Notes under the pieces: generated by a model
The model's input: only the letters and a program-made list of their open reading frames with translations
Told to the model about the DNA's origin: nothing
Databases searched by the model: none
In this document: piece after piece, positions 12,301 through 27,300 of the stretch
Numbering within the stretch: the stretch's first letter is position 1
How the letters are laid out: every line of letters starts with the position of its first letter
From: Siphonodentalium dalli
Lineage: Eukaryota; Mollusca; Scaphopoda; Gadilida; Siphonodentaliidae
DNA: 64,000 bases
Direction: 5' to 3'
Assembly: GCA_032622095.1 (NCBI GenBank)
Contig: CP136064.1
Coordinates: 261,869,863-261,933,862, forward strand
Position numbers and translations under genes: made by a program

Positions 12301-15300
12301 CCAGTATCAATAGATAGATAGTATAGACAGTATGATGTGATAACAACAAAAACAAAGTACAAAATAATACGTAAACAGAAACATATCACTGTGAGACTCA
12401 GAATTACAAAGAGGCTCGATTTTCTCCCAAACGGACTCGTATGGTCGTCAATTCTGCGAAACGATTTTTGAACAATCAGAAAAATTTAAGACTAATATCA
12501 GCTATTCGTGAATGTTATCAGTAGCAGTTCAATGTGCGAAATGTGTATATTGTCGCTGATGATTCAATGCCAAGGTTTCGAACCACGAAGGTGTCCTATT
12601 GTGGCAATAACGGCGAATTCCGATTGGCTGATTCCATGCATGACAAGGACACTGTTAAACGGATATCGCTCATTTGATCACAAAGAACAATGTTTACTTA
12701 TTTTGGTAATAGGGGGATGATATGGGTCGATGGATATAGGAAACACAGATAAATAGGGACAATGGTGTGGGTCGATGGATATAGGAATCACAGATATATA
12801 TATCCCGTATATACTCTCAAAAACTTACACGAGTCATGGACATTTTCCAGTTGCTTCGCATAGGTGAGACAAACGCTCTCTATTTTACCATATCGGGAAA
12901 GTGTAACAAGGAACGCTCTTCGTTATTTCAACGCTTACAAAAAGTCGGCACCCTATTTGCGTTTTGTTCAAGTCAAGTTTGAGCCATTGTCATGGGTTGG
13001 CGTCCGTGTCTGTGGTTCCATGCGTCTATACTCCGTCAAAAACATTTTTTTCGGCACAACCTACAGTCCACATACCTCATCCGATCATCACCAAACTTCA
13101 TATGGATCTTCGAGGTGACCTCTAGATGGGAGAATAATCTTTTCTTTCCGAAATTCGTTAAAAACAACATGGCCGCCAGCAGCCATTTTGAATTTCATAT
13201 TTGAATCCACGGCCCACCCTGCAGCCCACATTTAATGAATAAATGTTTTAAGAGACCCTTTTAGGGTCGTCTATAGATGGGTGATATTGAAATCGAACGA
13301 GGCAGCCATATTGAATATTACTCTTTATATGACTAATTCATTCGGCAAGCCACACAGCCAACTTTTGCATCCGATTAATCCTAAATAGCATATGGACTAG
13401 AGGTCCACATCCTCTGTGAGCTGTCAATATTTTCCGAAAATTTAAATGCATAGCCATCAGTGGCCATCTTGGATGTTACATTTGAATCAACCGTCACACA
13501 CTGCAGCCCATATTTATTGGAGAAATTTGATCACCTCTGGATGTGAGCTCTTGATTTTGAACGATCTTCAATGAAAAACATGGCCGCCGGTAGCCATCTT
13601 GGGTTTCACTTTGTCAGCAGACCATATATAGGTCACATTCGTCGTCCGTTCAATATGTCCAATATGGTGAGATGGGGTGCTAATCTATTGAAGATGGGTG
13701 TTTCTTTACGGTATGATAATCATTGCGACATATGGTCACGGAGAGTTTTGAAAATTCCGGAAATATAACTAGTAATTATACCGCAAGTGTATGTACTTCA
13801 GTTTCTGTGTTACCTTCATTCATTATTCGTCACGCCGAATGAAATTACCACGCATTGTGTGGGGAAATGTTTTACTTCGTGTGGTGCATCCCCGAAATTA
13901 TTATTTTTGACCCGACTGTTGAATGTTTCTAAGAAGAAAACCCGAATATTGAGGTCTTTGGTTTTGACGTTGCAGTGGCCGATACATCCTTCAGACGTAT
14001 CTGTTTTAATGAGTTGTGTACCTTTAAACACAATTTAATATTATACTGGTATATTACCAAATACGTATTTGTGATCCGCCATATCAAATCCAGTCGTAAG
14101 TCTTGATTTTTTTTACCCTGTGCCAATGCATTCTCTTATATAATATGCGAGTCGACCATAGGTCGCCTCGCATATATAAGAGAATGCATTGGCCTAACAA
14201 TTTTTTACAATTTTAATAATTTTTTCTTGTATTCTTTAACAATTTTATAATTTCACCCATACAGAGCCCCAGACAAACATGAGCAAACGACACTCTTCTA
14301 TATGCTTCTATATATGTGTGGGGCTCCCTGCGGGGTAATGGATGTTTTTTTTATTTTATGTCCTAAAAATTGTAAGAAACATTTATTTAAAAAAAATGAT
14401 AAAAATTTGTTAGGCCAATGCATTCTCTTATATATGCGAGGCGACCTATGGTCGACTCGCATATATAAGAGAATGCATTGGCACAGGGTAAACAAATTCC
14501 GACTTACGACTGGATTTGATATGGCGGGTCACAAATACGTATTTTCACTTCTATGTGGTTATCCAATATATACGTTGCTTTCGGCGTGCCATTGCTTGGA
14601 GTTGCAGCCATTTTTGCGCCCATTGTAACAGCCATTTCATGGCCGCGATTGTATTATTTTCTGTCATTGTCTGCTTGGAGATTCGGGGAGATCTCTATTC
14701 AAGAGATTTGTCTTAATCATGTGGTCGGTATATGCTCGATCAATGTTCCTGTCAAAATATCTACATTGGAGAGGGTTAAGTGTTTGGACGCCATTCGAGT
14801 GCTATATTAATGGTCGTCTTTTTGTTGAATCATTTGATGGAAAATTGGCTGTAGTTTCCAATGATTCCAAACTTGTGGCCATATCTTTTGCAAATTTATT
14901 AAGCGGTTGTTGAAAGGAGACCAATTGACTGAATCGATGAATAATTTCATGATGCGTCTCGATGCTTGCCGTCGTGACGTCATGAATTTATCGAATCTGG
15001 CGACAATGTTGACCATGAATGTTGGTATGATAGAGTGACTATCGGCTAAACTGAAGAACACCTGGTTTGTCTTTTTATGTCAACGTATTGTTTTCTATAT
15101 TGAATAGGAAATGATGTGGTGGCTGAAAGAAATTTTATTCGGCACCATCCGGATTCTTAAATGGGAATAGCTCAGCCTCAAGGAAATTGTGGTCCCAAAC
15201 ATTCGGTGGGGGAGTGGTGCCTAGACTATAACGTGAACTCACCGAAGGGTTCAGTTTGTCTCCACATAGTACGAGGGAGTGGTGCCTAGACTATAACGTG

Positions 15301-18300
15301 TACTCACCGAAGGGTTCAGTTTGTATCCACATAGTACGAGGGAGTGGTGCCTAGACTATAACGTGTACTCACCGAAGGGTTCAGTTTGTATCCACATATT
15401 ACGAGGGAGTGGTGCCTAGACTATAACGTGTACTCACCGAAGGGTTCAGTTTGTATCCACATAGTACGAGGGAGTGGTGCCTAGACTATAACGTGTACTC
15501 ACCGAAGGGTTCAGTTTGTCTCCACATAGTACGAGGGAGTGGTGCCTAGACTATAACGTGTACTCACCGAAGGGTTCAGTTTGTATCCACATAGTACGAG
15601 GGAGTGGTGCCTAGACTATAACGTGTACTCACCGAAGGGTTCAGTTTGTATCCACATAGTACGAGGGAGTGGTGCCTAGACTATAACGTGTACTCACCGA
15701 AGGGTTCAGTTTGTATCCACATAGTACGAGGGAGTGGTGCCTAGACTATAACGTGTACTCACCGAAGGGTTCAGTTTGTATCCACATAGTACGAGGGAGT
15801 GGTGCCTAGACTATAACGTGTACTCACCGAAGGGTTCAGTTTGTAGCCACATAGTACGAGGGAGTGGTGCCCAGACTATAACGTGTACTCACCGAAGGGT
15901 TCAGTTTGTATCCACATAGTACGAGGGAGTGGTGCCCAGACTATAACGTGTACTCACCGAAGGGTTCAGTTTGTAGCCACATAGTACGAGGGAGTGGTGC
16001 CCAGACTATAACGTGTACTCACCGAAGGGTTCAGTTTGTCTCCACATAGTACGAGGAAGTGGTGCCTAGACTATAACGTGTACTCACCGAAGGGTTCAGT
16101 TTGTATCCACATAGTACGAGGGTGTGGTGCCTAGACTATAACGTGTACTCACCGAAGGGTTCAGTTTGTATCCACATAGTACGAGGGAGTGGTGCCTAGA
16201 CTATAACGTCTACTCACCGAAGAGTTCAGTTTGTAGCCACATAGTACGAGGGAGTGGTGCCTAGACTATAACGTCTACTCACCGAAGAGTTCAGTTTGTA
16301 GCCACATAGTACGAGGGAGTGGTGCCTAGACTATAACGTGTACTCACCGAAGGGTTCAGTTTGTATCCACATAGTACGAGGGAGTGGTGCCTAGACTATA
16401 ACGTGTACTCACCGAAGAGTTCAGTTTGTAGCCACATAGTACGAGGGAGTGGTGCCTAGACTATAACGTGTACTCACCGAAGGGTTCAGTTTGTATCGAC
16501 ATAGTACGAGGGAGTTGTGCCTAGACTATAACGTCTACTCACCGAAGAGTTCAGTTTGTAGCCACATAGTACGAGGGAGTGGTGCCTAGACTATAACGTC
16601 TACTCACCGAAGAGTTCAGTTTGTAGCCACATAGTACGAGGGAGTGGTGCCTAGACTATAACGTGTACTCACCGAAGGGTTCAGTTTGTATCCACATAGT
16701 ACGAGGGAGTGGTGCCTAGACTATAACGTGTACTCACCGAAGAGTTCAGTTTGTAGCCACATAGTACGAGGGAGTGGTGCCTAGACTATAACGTGTACTC
16801 ACCGAAGGGTTCAGTTTGTAGCCACATAGTACGAGGGAGTGGTGCCTAGACTATAACGTGTACTCACCGAAGGGTTCAGTTTGTATCCACATAGTACGAG
16901 GGAGTGGTGCCTAGACTATAACGTGTACTCACCGAAGGGTTCAGTTTGTATCCACATAGTACGAGGGAGTTGTGCCTAGACTATAACGTGTACTCACCGA
17001 AGGGTTCAGTTTGTATCCACATAGTACGAGGGAGGGGTGCCTAGACTATAACGTGTACTCACCGAAGGGTTCAGTTTGTATCCACATAGTACGAGGGAGT
17101 GGTGCCTAGACTATAACGTGTACTCACCGAAGGGTTCAGTTTGTATCCACATAGTACGAGGGAGTGGTGCCTAGACTATAACGTGTACTCACCGAAGGGT
17201 TCAGTTTGTATCCACATAGTACGAGGGAGGGGTGCCTAGACTATAACGTGTACTCACCAAAGGGTTCAGTTTGTATCCACATAGTACGAGGGAGTGGTGC
17301 CTAGACTATAACGTGTACTCACCGAAGAGTTCAGTTTGTATCCACATAGTACGAGGGAGTGGTGCCTAGACTATAACGTGTACTCACCGAAGAGTTCAGT
17401 TTGTAGCCACATAGTACGAGGGAGTGGTGCCTAGACTATAACGTGTACTCACCGAAGGGTTCAGTTTGTATCCACATAGTACGAGGGAGTGGTGCCTAGA
17501 CTATAACGTGTACTCACCGAAGGGTTCAGTTTGTAGCCACATAGTACGAGGGAGTGGTGCCCAGACTATAACGTGTACTCACCGAAGGGTTCAGTTTGTA
17601 TCCACATAGTACGAGGGAGTGGTGCCTAGACTATAACGTGTACTCACCGAAGAGTTCAGTTTGTATCCACATAGTACGAGGGAGTGGTGCCTAGACTATA
17701 ACGTGTACTCACCGAAGGGTTCAGTTTGTAGCCACATAGTACGAGGGAGTGGTGCCTAGACTATAACGTGTACTCACCGAAGAGTTCAGTTTGTATCCAC
17801 ATAGTACGAGGGAGTGGTGCCCAGACTATAACGTGTACTCACCGAAGGGTTCAGTTTGTATCCACATAGTACGAGGGAGTGGTGCCTAGACTATAACGTG
17901 TACTCACCGAAGGGTTCAGTTTGTAGCCACATAGTACGAGGGAGTGGTGCCTAGACTATAACGTGTACTCACCGAAGAGTTCAGTTTGTATCCACATAGT
18001 ACGAGGGAGTGGTGCCTAGACTATAACGTGTACTCACCGAAGGGTTCAGTTTGTATCCACATAGTACGAGGGAGTGGTGCCTAGACTATAACGTGTACTC
18101 ACCGAAGGGTTCAGTTTGTATCCACATAGTACGAGGGAGTGGTGCCTAGACTATAACGTGTACTCACCGAAGGGTTCAGTTTGTAGCCACATAGTACGAG
18201 GGAGTGGTGTCTAGACTATAGCGTGTACTCACCGAAGGGTTCAGTTTGTATCCACATAGTACGAGGGAGTGGTGCCTAGACTATAACGTGTACTCACCGA

Positions 18301-21300
18301 AGGGTTCAGTTTGTATCCACATAGTACGAGGGAGTGGTGCCTAGACTATAACGTGTACTCACCGAAGGGTTCAGTTTGTATCCACATAGTACGAGGGAGT
18401 GGTGCCCAGACTATAACGTGTACTCACCGAAGGGTTCAGTTTGTATCCACATAGTACGAGGGAGTGGTGCATAGACTATAACGTGTACTCACCGAAGAGT
18501 TCAGTTTGTATCCACATAGTACGAGGGAGTGGTGCCTAGACTATAACGTGTACTCACCGAAGGGTTCAGTTTGTATCCACATAGTACGAGGGAGTGGTGT
18601 CTAGACTATAGCGTGTACTCACCGAAGGGTTCAGTTTGTATCCACATAGTACGAGGGAGTGGTGCCCAGACTATAACGTGTACTCACCGAAGGGTTCAGT
18701 TTGTATCCACATAGTACGAGGGAGTGGTGCCTAGACTATAGCGTGTACTCACCGAAGGGTTCAGTTTGTATCCACATAGTACGAGGGAGTGGTGTCTAGA
18801 CTATAGCGTGTACTCACCGAAGGGTTCAGTTTGTATCCACATAGTACGAGGGAGTGGTGCCTAGACTATAACGTGTACTCACCGAAGGGTTCAGTTTGTA
18901 TCCACATAGTACGAGGGAGTGGTGCCTAGACTATAACGTGTACTCACCGAAGGGTTCAGTTTGTAGCCACATAGTACGAGGGAGGGGTGCCTAGACTATA
19001 ACGTGTACTCACCGAAGGGTTCAGTTTGTATCCACATAGTACGAGGGAGTGGTGCCTAGACTATAACGTGTACTCACCGAAGGGTTCAGTTTGTATCCAC
19101 ATAGTACGAGGGAGTGGTGCCTAGATTATAACGTGTACTCACCGAAGGGTTCAGTTTGTATCCACATAGTACGAGGGAGTGGTGCCTAGACTATAACGTG
19201 TACTCACCGAAGGGTTCAGTTTGTAGCCACACCTTACGAGGGAGTGGTGCCTAGACTATAACGTGTACTCACCGAAGGGTTCAGTTTGTATCCACATAGT
19301 ACGAGGGAGTGGTGCCTAGACTATAACGTGAACTCACCGAAGGGTTCAGTTTGTATCCACATAGTACGAGGGAGTGGTGCCTAGACTATAACATGTACTC
19401 ACCGAAGGGTTCAGTTTGTATCCACATAGTACGAGGGAGTGGTGCCTAGACTATAACGTGTACTCACCGAAGGGTTCAGTTTGTATCCACATAGTACGAG
19501 GGAGTGGTGCCCAGACTATAACGTGTACTCACCGAAGGGTTCAGTTTGTAGCCACATAGTACGAGGGAGTGGTGCCTAGACTATAACGTGTACTCACCGA
19601 AGGGTTCAGTTTGTAGCCACATAGTACGAGGGAGTGGTGCCTAGACTATAACGTGTACTCACCGAAGGGTTCAGTTTGTAGCCACATAGTACGAGGGAGT
19701 GGTGCCTAGACTATAACGTGTACTCACCGAAGGGTTCAGTTTGTATCCACATAGTACGAGGGAGTGGTGCCTAGACTATAACGTGTACTCACCGAAGGGT
19801 TCAGTTTGTATCCACATAGTACGAGGGAGTGGTGCCTAGACTATAACGTGTACTCACCGTAGGGTTCAGTTTGTATCCACATAGTACGAGGGAGTGGTGC
19901 CTAGACTATAACGTGTACTCACCGAAGGGTTCAGTTTGTATCCACATAGTACGAGGGAGTGGTGCCTAGACTATAACGTGAACTCACCGAAGGGTTCAGT
20001 TGGTATCCACATAGTACGAGGGAGTGGTGCCTAGACTATAACGTGTACTCACCGAAGGGTTCAGTTTGTAGCCACATAGTACGAGGGAGTGGTGCCTAGA
20101 CTATAACGTGTACTCACCGAAGGGTTCAGCTGGTAGCCACACCGTAGCCGGTCGACCAATATGGCTGGTAGACAACTACAAAATGCGTCCGACAGAACCA
20201 TGGAGTAGCGCGGATCACTGTCCTCGCTCCGAACCCGTTCTGGAATGAGCCAAGATATGTGGAGACTGTAATCAGGTCAGGCACACCCTCAATTTCACTA
20301 TTATAGTGGTATATTACCATTACCGTTTTGTGAATTTGATCAAAGAGGGATAATCCAAAATCATATTTCACACAAACTATTCAAAATCAGTGTCACACTA
20401 ATTTGGTATCATAAATATGTTTTGTCCAGGAGAATGACTAATCATGTAATTCAGTGGTTAGCGTGTACGACATGTATTGACTGGGACGCTCTGTAATTCA
20501 GTGGTTAGGGTGCCGACATGTATTGACTGTCAACACAGTGAGATGATTTCGCAGTCGTGCGGCCGGTGGACTATTCAGTTTCCATAAGAGTGGCTTGGTC
20601 TGATAAGCGGCTGGTGTTGCTGTTCAAATATCGAACCAAATATTACATCTGATCAAGGTCGCTGTGACTGCGTCAACCACTCATGTATTAAAAGAATACT
20701 CGTCGGAGTATCGATGGTAGTAGTCAGCAAATTTGATTAATCCGGACACGCACGCATATGCGTTGCAGGCCGGATTGCATCCTCCTAAAAGGATGGACCA
20801 ATGAAATTGCTGTCAAAGTGCCCTATCGCCGGTGTACTAACATATTTTAATGCCAAAAATATGACGTGATCCTTTTTTCTGTATAGTATTATATTGGTAT
20901 ATATGGTATTTCCCCAGGGCCTGTACATAGTACTGTTGTTTACACTGGCATGGTGGTAACAATATCTCAGAGTACGTTCAGAGTATATGACCATACCGTT
21001 ATTTATAGATGCCCTCCCTGAAGAAAACGAAACAAAATTCAAGATACACGAATATAGGTATCTCCCCTTTGCGTCGACCAAATATCGCCAGTGATGGACG
21101 GCTAGTGTTGACCTAATGCGTTATGCACCTCACCAATTGAGCCACCGGGACCCCTGACAACCTCAGACCTAGACATATAGTTGTAGTAACACGGTGGGGG
21201 ATCACGCGGTTTTTAGTTGGTGAGTATCACGAATTAAAAAATGCAGAGTCGATCAGAAATGAGGGAAATAAACTTGGATAATGATATATTACATAGTATT

Positions 21301-24300
21301 TTGGCAGCCACGAGCATATTCTATACTATTTTTCAAACAAGCTGATGCCTCAGTTGTGTCGAAACGCACAGTTGTTTGCTCTAACATTTTAACAAAAGTT
21401 GTCAGTCGAAGGATTCTCCTGGACTGGTGTATTCCACGAACCTCCTACTGGAAACTTTGGTCAGATTGTTATAGAAAACTACTGAGAATTTCCGAATATA
21501 TAAGGTATCAACTTGTTTCTAAAATAAACTAGCATATGATCGCAACAGTCAAAATGATATGTTTCGTGTCAGTTCCTCATATAGCATGCTTGTGTGCGTT
21601 TGCACTCGTCTCAGCCATTTTGAATGCGTGGTACTCGCCATCCTCGAAACCTCGTGATTCCCGTAATGCAACAGGACTTACTGAAGCATAGCGTGAAGAC
21701 GTGAGCCATTACGACACAAGACACAATTCCCATCGGTGATAGCCAGTACATCGAAATGGAGAGAAAGGAATTCAAACCAGACCTATAAAACGAGAGGTAT
21801 ATACATGTGCATGGCAATGGCTTAGCCATATAGTCGAGTAAAATCCAACCCTCGGTTTTCTTCAGCGTGAACCAATAAAGAACGTTCTTGTTTGTTTTGT
21901 TCCTTATATGGTATGAATAAAAAGAGTTTCTCTAAAACATAAAAGATCTGGAAAATTATAACTTCTGTAAGTTATTTTAGAGTATAAAGTCTGAATATCA
22001 AAATTGCGTATAAAATAATTGTTTATGTTCAAATGAGCTATAAAAACCAAGAATCACAGCCTAAATATAGGATTTAATGTTACATGCACTTTTGGCCATT
22101 TTTGTTGAAAACAATTCAGAGCAAGCAACCCTGTCAAGCTGCATGGAATCACAAGGGGTTGTAAATGCTAGACATGCATTGGGATCATATTCAGAACATG
22201 CTGTTTTTGGTCATAGGAGTTACCAAACAGATATACAGCAACATATTTGCACTTTCTTTGCCTGGCCTGAGTGATGGCTCCAGCATTCTGAGTGTGTCTG
22301 TCATTTGCAGAATGAAGTCCCCAGAGTGCTAGCATCACCAAATTCGCCCTCTGGGGACCTCATTCTGCTTAGGCCTCATCTTCTGGGAATTATCAATAGT
22401 CTCAAATGAACATTGTTTTTAATAACTTTTTCCCTTCTGGGAAGTTTCTATATCCCCTAAATTGCAGAAGATAAAATGAATAATCGAGGTATAGGGATAG
22501 CTTCACTAAATTCACCCTCTGTGGACCTCATTCTTCAAATGACATACCCACTATTTGCAGGCTTCTTATACGACTTATGATGACTGAGATAGAGAGCTGC
22601 CCATATGCAGATGGACACACGGTAGTATAGCTATTCAAATGTTTAAATAAACATGCTGTCCCAAATAAGCACCTCATAGATATTATGTTTTAATGAACTC
22701 AATCGTGAGTTAATACGACGTGTTAGAGTTCAAATACATGTTTACACTATTTGCATATAATAATGATGTAAGGTCACCGGCGTATATATATCATCATCGA
22801 CGTTATCATCATCGATTTCGTCATCATTATCATTAACTCCCTCATCACCATCATCACCATCATCATCATCATCATCACCAACATCACCATCATAATAATC
22901 ACCATCAGCATGGTCATCCTCATCATCATCATCGCCCATCATCATCATCATCATCATCGTCTCACCACTTCCATCAACATCAGCATCAATATCATCATTA
23001 GCATGATGTTCATCATCAACATAATCAAGATCATCAAGATCATCATCCCAATAGTATACTTACCGTGCGACGACGATCGTCGATTCTGTCGTAAGGTTAT
23101 ATAATGTGTTTTCCATCGTCGTGAACGCCGAAGTTGTCATGTTACTGACCACCACATCAACCCTTCCAGGACACATATTCATCGGCGCCGGTGGGAGCGG
23201 CATGTCGCCGGGGTTACTGGTTCGCTCAACAGTGATTCTCCCAATCGAATAAAAGTAACAAAGTGCTGCCGCGCATATTGCTGCAAATACGGCACTCTAC
23301 AATTATATAAACATTTAGGGTACCATGCTTGAAAATTTGGTGAAAATTTTGCCCTAAGAGGCTGTAATTATTTTATTATTCCAACATAAATATATATCGG
23401 TGATAAGACAAACATTATTATACATATAACACATATAACTGGATAGAGATGTTTATTGCCTCCTTGAAGGAGAGATATGTGTACAAGTATATACATGTTT
23501 ATAAATACAATAGTGGCATTCAATTTATATCAATTTCATTTACATAAGGTCGGTTAACGAATGTCCGTATGTATGTGAGCGAAAATGTTATAGTATTTAC
23601 ATCTTAGTATTTAAATCCGCATACAACAGTTTGCGTCCTGTGAGAATACCATACAGCATGCTCGTATATATCCATGCGTGTATAGACACTGAGCAACTAG
23701 ATATATTTTACTGACTATACTGAACAGAATACCAAGCAACGGGGAATTCTGCTAAGTCACATGTGAGTAGGCTCTAAACTTTGATAACATTATTTTTTCT
23801 TAATTAGAAAACACATCACAAAATGAATGGGGATCAATGAATTGAATCGCGTGAGTATCGCGCTCAGTAGGACTAAACAATATGTCAACAATTTGTCACT
23901 AAACCTTGCAAGTAAACGTCGATATGTTGGTGTTCATGCGTTTAGTATGGAACGGGTTACCAACTTGCAACTGATGATTGTATTGGCTTTATCTCTTTTC
24001 CTTCTCTGGTGATATCATTTATAAATTAAATTTTAACTTTTGGGTTTTATTAATTGTGAAATTTTGGTGAGTACGTCCGAAATTAGTTTCCAAATTTTGT
24101 AAAACCGCTCCGGGCCACTGCTCTCCACCCTAAATTTATGACAAATGAACGAGGAATCTGGTACGTGCACAAAATTGGGTCACTGTTCCATTACCCCCCC
24201 CCCATCTATGTCCATATGCTTTGCAGATTCCTTCTTCTTTCTCTTGTCAATCATACATTTGGTGCCAAATTAACTTTGTGATAAAATGTTATATGACTAA

Positions 24301-27300
24301 TTGGTTTCAGGCCATTTTTCTTTCAGCTTATCCTAATTTTACATATCAAAAAGCATTCGAGCCGTCAGCGAGCATTTCATTCCGCGCTCCGCGTGTATAA
24401 TGTTTCGTTGTTTCTTAATTACAGTGGGTGCATGGGCGTTTTATTTATAGAATAGGAATTTTTTGACGGATTAAAAGTCGAACTGCGTTCCGGAGGCCGA
24501 GTCCGGTAAAAGGTGTAGTTGGGAATTTCAATTTTAATTTCAATTGTTATTCGGATGCCAAGAAGCGCAAGGCGATTAATTCTATGAGTTGGTCATTCGT
24601 GAAACCAATATATTTTATATTCTATAATTACAATCATGGGTATATAATATATGATCTTGAGCGCGTTACCATTTCTGAATATGGTGTTCTTGTTATGACT
24701 GTTTACTGTCATTCCGGGATGCTAGGTGTAATTTTCGCTAACCCTACATGATGTTTTACCTGGTCAGACATCCAGTTACCACTTATTGGTTACTATACAA
24801 CAATTGGTCACTGTCCCTTGCGTAAAGGCCCTCGCATACGTGGGTAATTCGGCTCAGCACTCTACTACTTTAATTGATTCCAGACTTATTATCACCAGAA
24901 ACTTAGAAAGTTACCTCCCCCCGTACCCACCCACAGTGCCAGGTTTATTTTCAATAAAAATACAGATATTCAAAATAGTGGCCTAAATATCAGTCACATT
25001 CCGAACCGAATGATATAATCTTGGTTTATTCCAGATTGAGTTGAACAGACATCACCATTTGAACGAGAATTTTTTTTCACACACACTGATTGTATAGAGA
25101 CACACATTTCCATCGTGTTTTGCTGAGCAATCTGGCCCGCGTACCCCGCACACTTGGGCAATCGGCCTCGCGAGTCGGCAAAATATCAAACATGTTTGAT
25201 ATGCGAGTCCGATTGCTCGCGTGTCCGACTGCTCTACTCAGCAAAATCAACCCACAGACTTCAGAAATCGGACTCGCTATAGCTCGATTGCTCACTAAAG
25301 CCCGATTGTATAGCTCGATTGTATAGCTCGATTGTATAGCTCGATTGTATAGCTCGATTGTATAGCTCGATTGCTCAAGTGATCGAGGCTCTTAACATGT
25401 TTGGTATGATTCACATAGACTTAACACGGAGTTGTTGGTATGTGGTTAACCCACGTATACGGTTTGTAATATTGTGGTCTAAAGTTCATACAAGAATGTT
25501 TAAAAGTAGGCCACGTGTTCCTTTAATTGGTACTCATTCAAGTGCAACACTGCCCGCATGTTCATTATTATCGGGGGTATAGACAGTCATGTTCATTATT
25601 ATCGGGGGTATAGACAGTCATGTTCATTATTATCGGGGGTATAGACAGTCATGTTCATTATTATCGGGGGTATAGAGAGTCATGTTCATTATTATCGGGG
25701 GTATAGACAGTCATGTTCATTATTATCGGCGGTATAGACAGTCATGTTCATTATTATCGGGGGTATAGGCAATCATGTTCATTATTATCGGGGGTATAGA
25801 CAGTCATGTTCATTATTATCGGGGTATAGACAGTCATGTTCATTATTATCGGGGGTATAGACAGTCATGTTCATTATTATATGGGGTATAGACAGTCATG
25901 CTCATTATTATCGGGGGTATAGACAGTCATGTTCATTATTATCGGGGGTATAGACAGTCATGTTCATTATTATAGGGGGTATAGACAGTCATGTTCATTA
26001 TTATCGGGGGTATAGACAGTCATGTGCATTATTATCGGGGGTATAGACAGTCATGTTCATTATTATCGGGGTACAGACAGTCATGTTCATTATCACCGGG
26101 GGTATATACAGTCATGTTCATTAATATCGAGGGTATAGACAGCCATGTTCATTAATATCGGGGGTATAGACAGTCATGTTCATTATTATATGGGGTATAG
26201 ACAGTAATGTTCATTATTATAGGGGGTATAGACAGTCATGTTTATTATTATCGGGGGTATAGCCAGTCATGTTCATTATTATAGGGGGTATAGGCAGTCA
26301 TGTTTATTATTATCGGGGGTATAGCCAGTTATGTTCATTATTATCGAGGGTATAGACAGTCATGTTCATTAATATCGGGGGTATAGACAGTCATGTTCAT
26401 TAATATCGGGGGTATAGACAGTCATGTTCATTATTATCGAGGGTATAGACAGCCATGCTCATTATTTTAGGGGTATAGACAGTCATGTTCATTAATATCG
26501 GGGGTATAGACAGTCATGTTCATTATTATCGGGGGTATAGAGAGTAATGTTCATTATTATAGGGGTTATAGACAGTCATGTTCATTATTATCGGGGGTAT
26601 AGCCAGTCATGTTCATTAATATCGGGGGAATAGACAGTCATGTTCATTATTATCGGGGGTATATACAGTAATGTTCATTATTATCGAGGGTATAGACAGT
26701 CATGTTCATTAATATCGGGGGTATAGACAGTAATGTTCATTATTATCGAGGGTATAGACAGCCATGCTCATTATTATAGGGGTTATAGACAGTCATGTTC
26801 ATTATTATCGGGGGTATAGACAGTCTGTTAGAAAAAGGCAGACGGAAATCCTATATCGGATGTACGTCTCTAGAACTCTCTATTTGATGATCAGCGTTTT
26901 ATTTACGATAATTTTGGTGGTTAAATCGTCAATATCGGTCCATGCAATGTAAACCAATAAGCCATATAGGTATGTTATCGCCTTCTGCAATGTGGAATAT
27001 CAATGTCGCCTTGCGCGCGGAATTTACTCGCGATGTTCATTTCATAACGGTCTTCCCCGAAAGCTATTGGGAAGTTGTCGATTTCATTAATGTACATTCA
27101 TATGTGTCAGTGCTCCCAAGTACATGGCGATCCTCACACAAAATACTTCTATGATCACATTGCAGACATCGCGGAGAGGTCTGATATCATGGATAAACGT
27201 ACAGTACCATTCATTCGCGACAAACGTATGCATTACGTTGTCTACCAGCAAACATTTATAACCAACCAACCTGAAGGGATCCACTCTTTCAATCTTGCAC

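Noticed and set aside
15209-20117. CRISPR-like regular repeat
   Set aside because: Units are directly contiguous with no variable spacers, in an animal intron, and match an exon edge.
20126-20371. 81-residue minus-strand frame ending in SFQNGFGARTVIRATPWFC...
   Set aside because: Wrong frame over exon 12; the frame with DPRYSMVLSDAF joins exons 11 and 13 in phase and matches the SLC5 family.
22742-23104. Met/Asp-rich and His/Ile-rich open frames
   Set aside because: Translation of an imperfect ATC trinucleotide repeat; the real coding sequence starts at 23064 on the minus strand.
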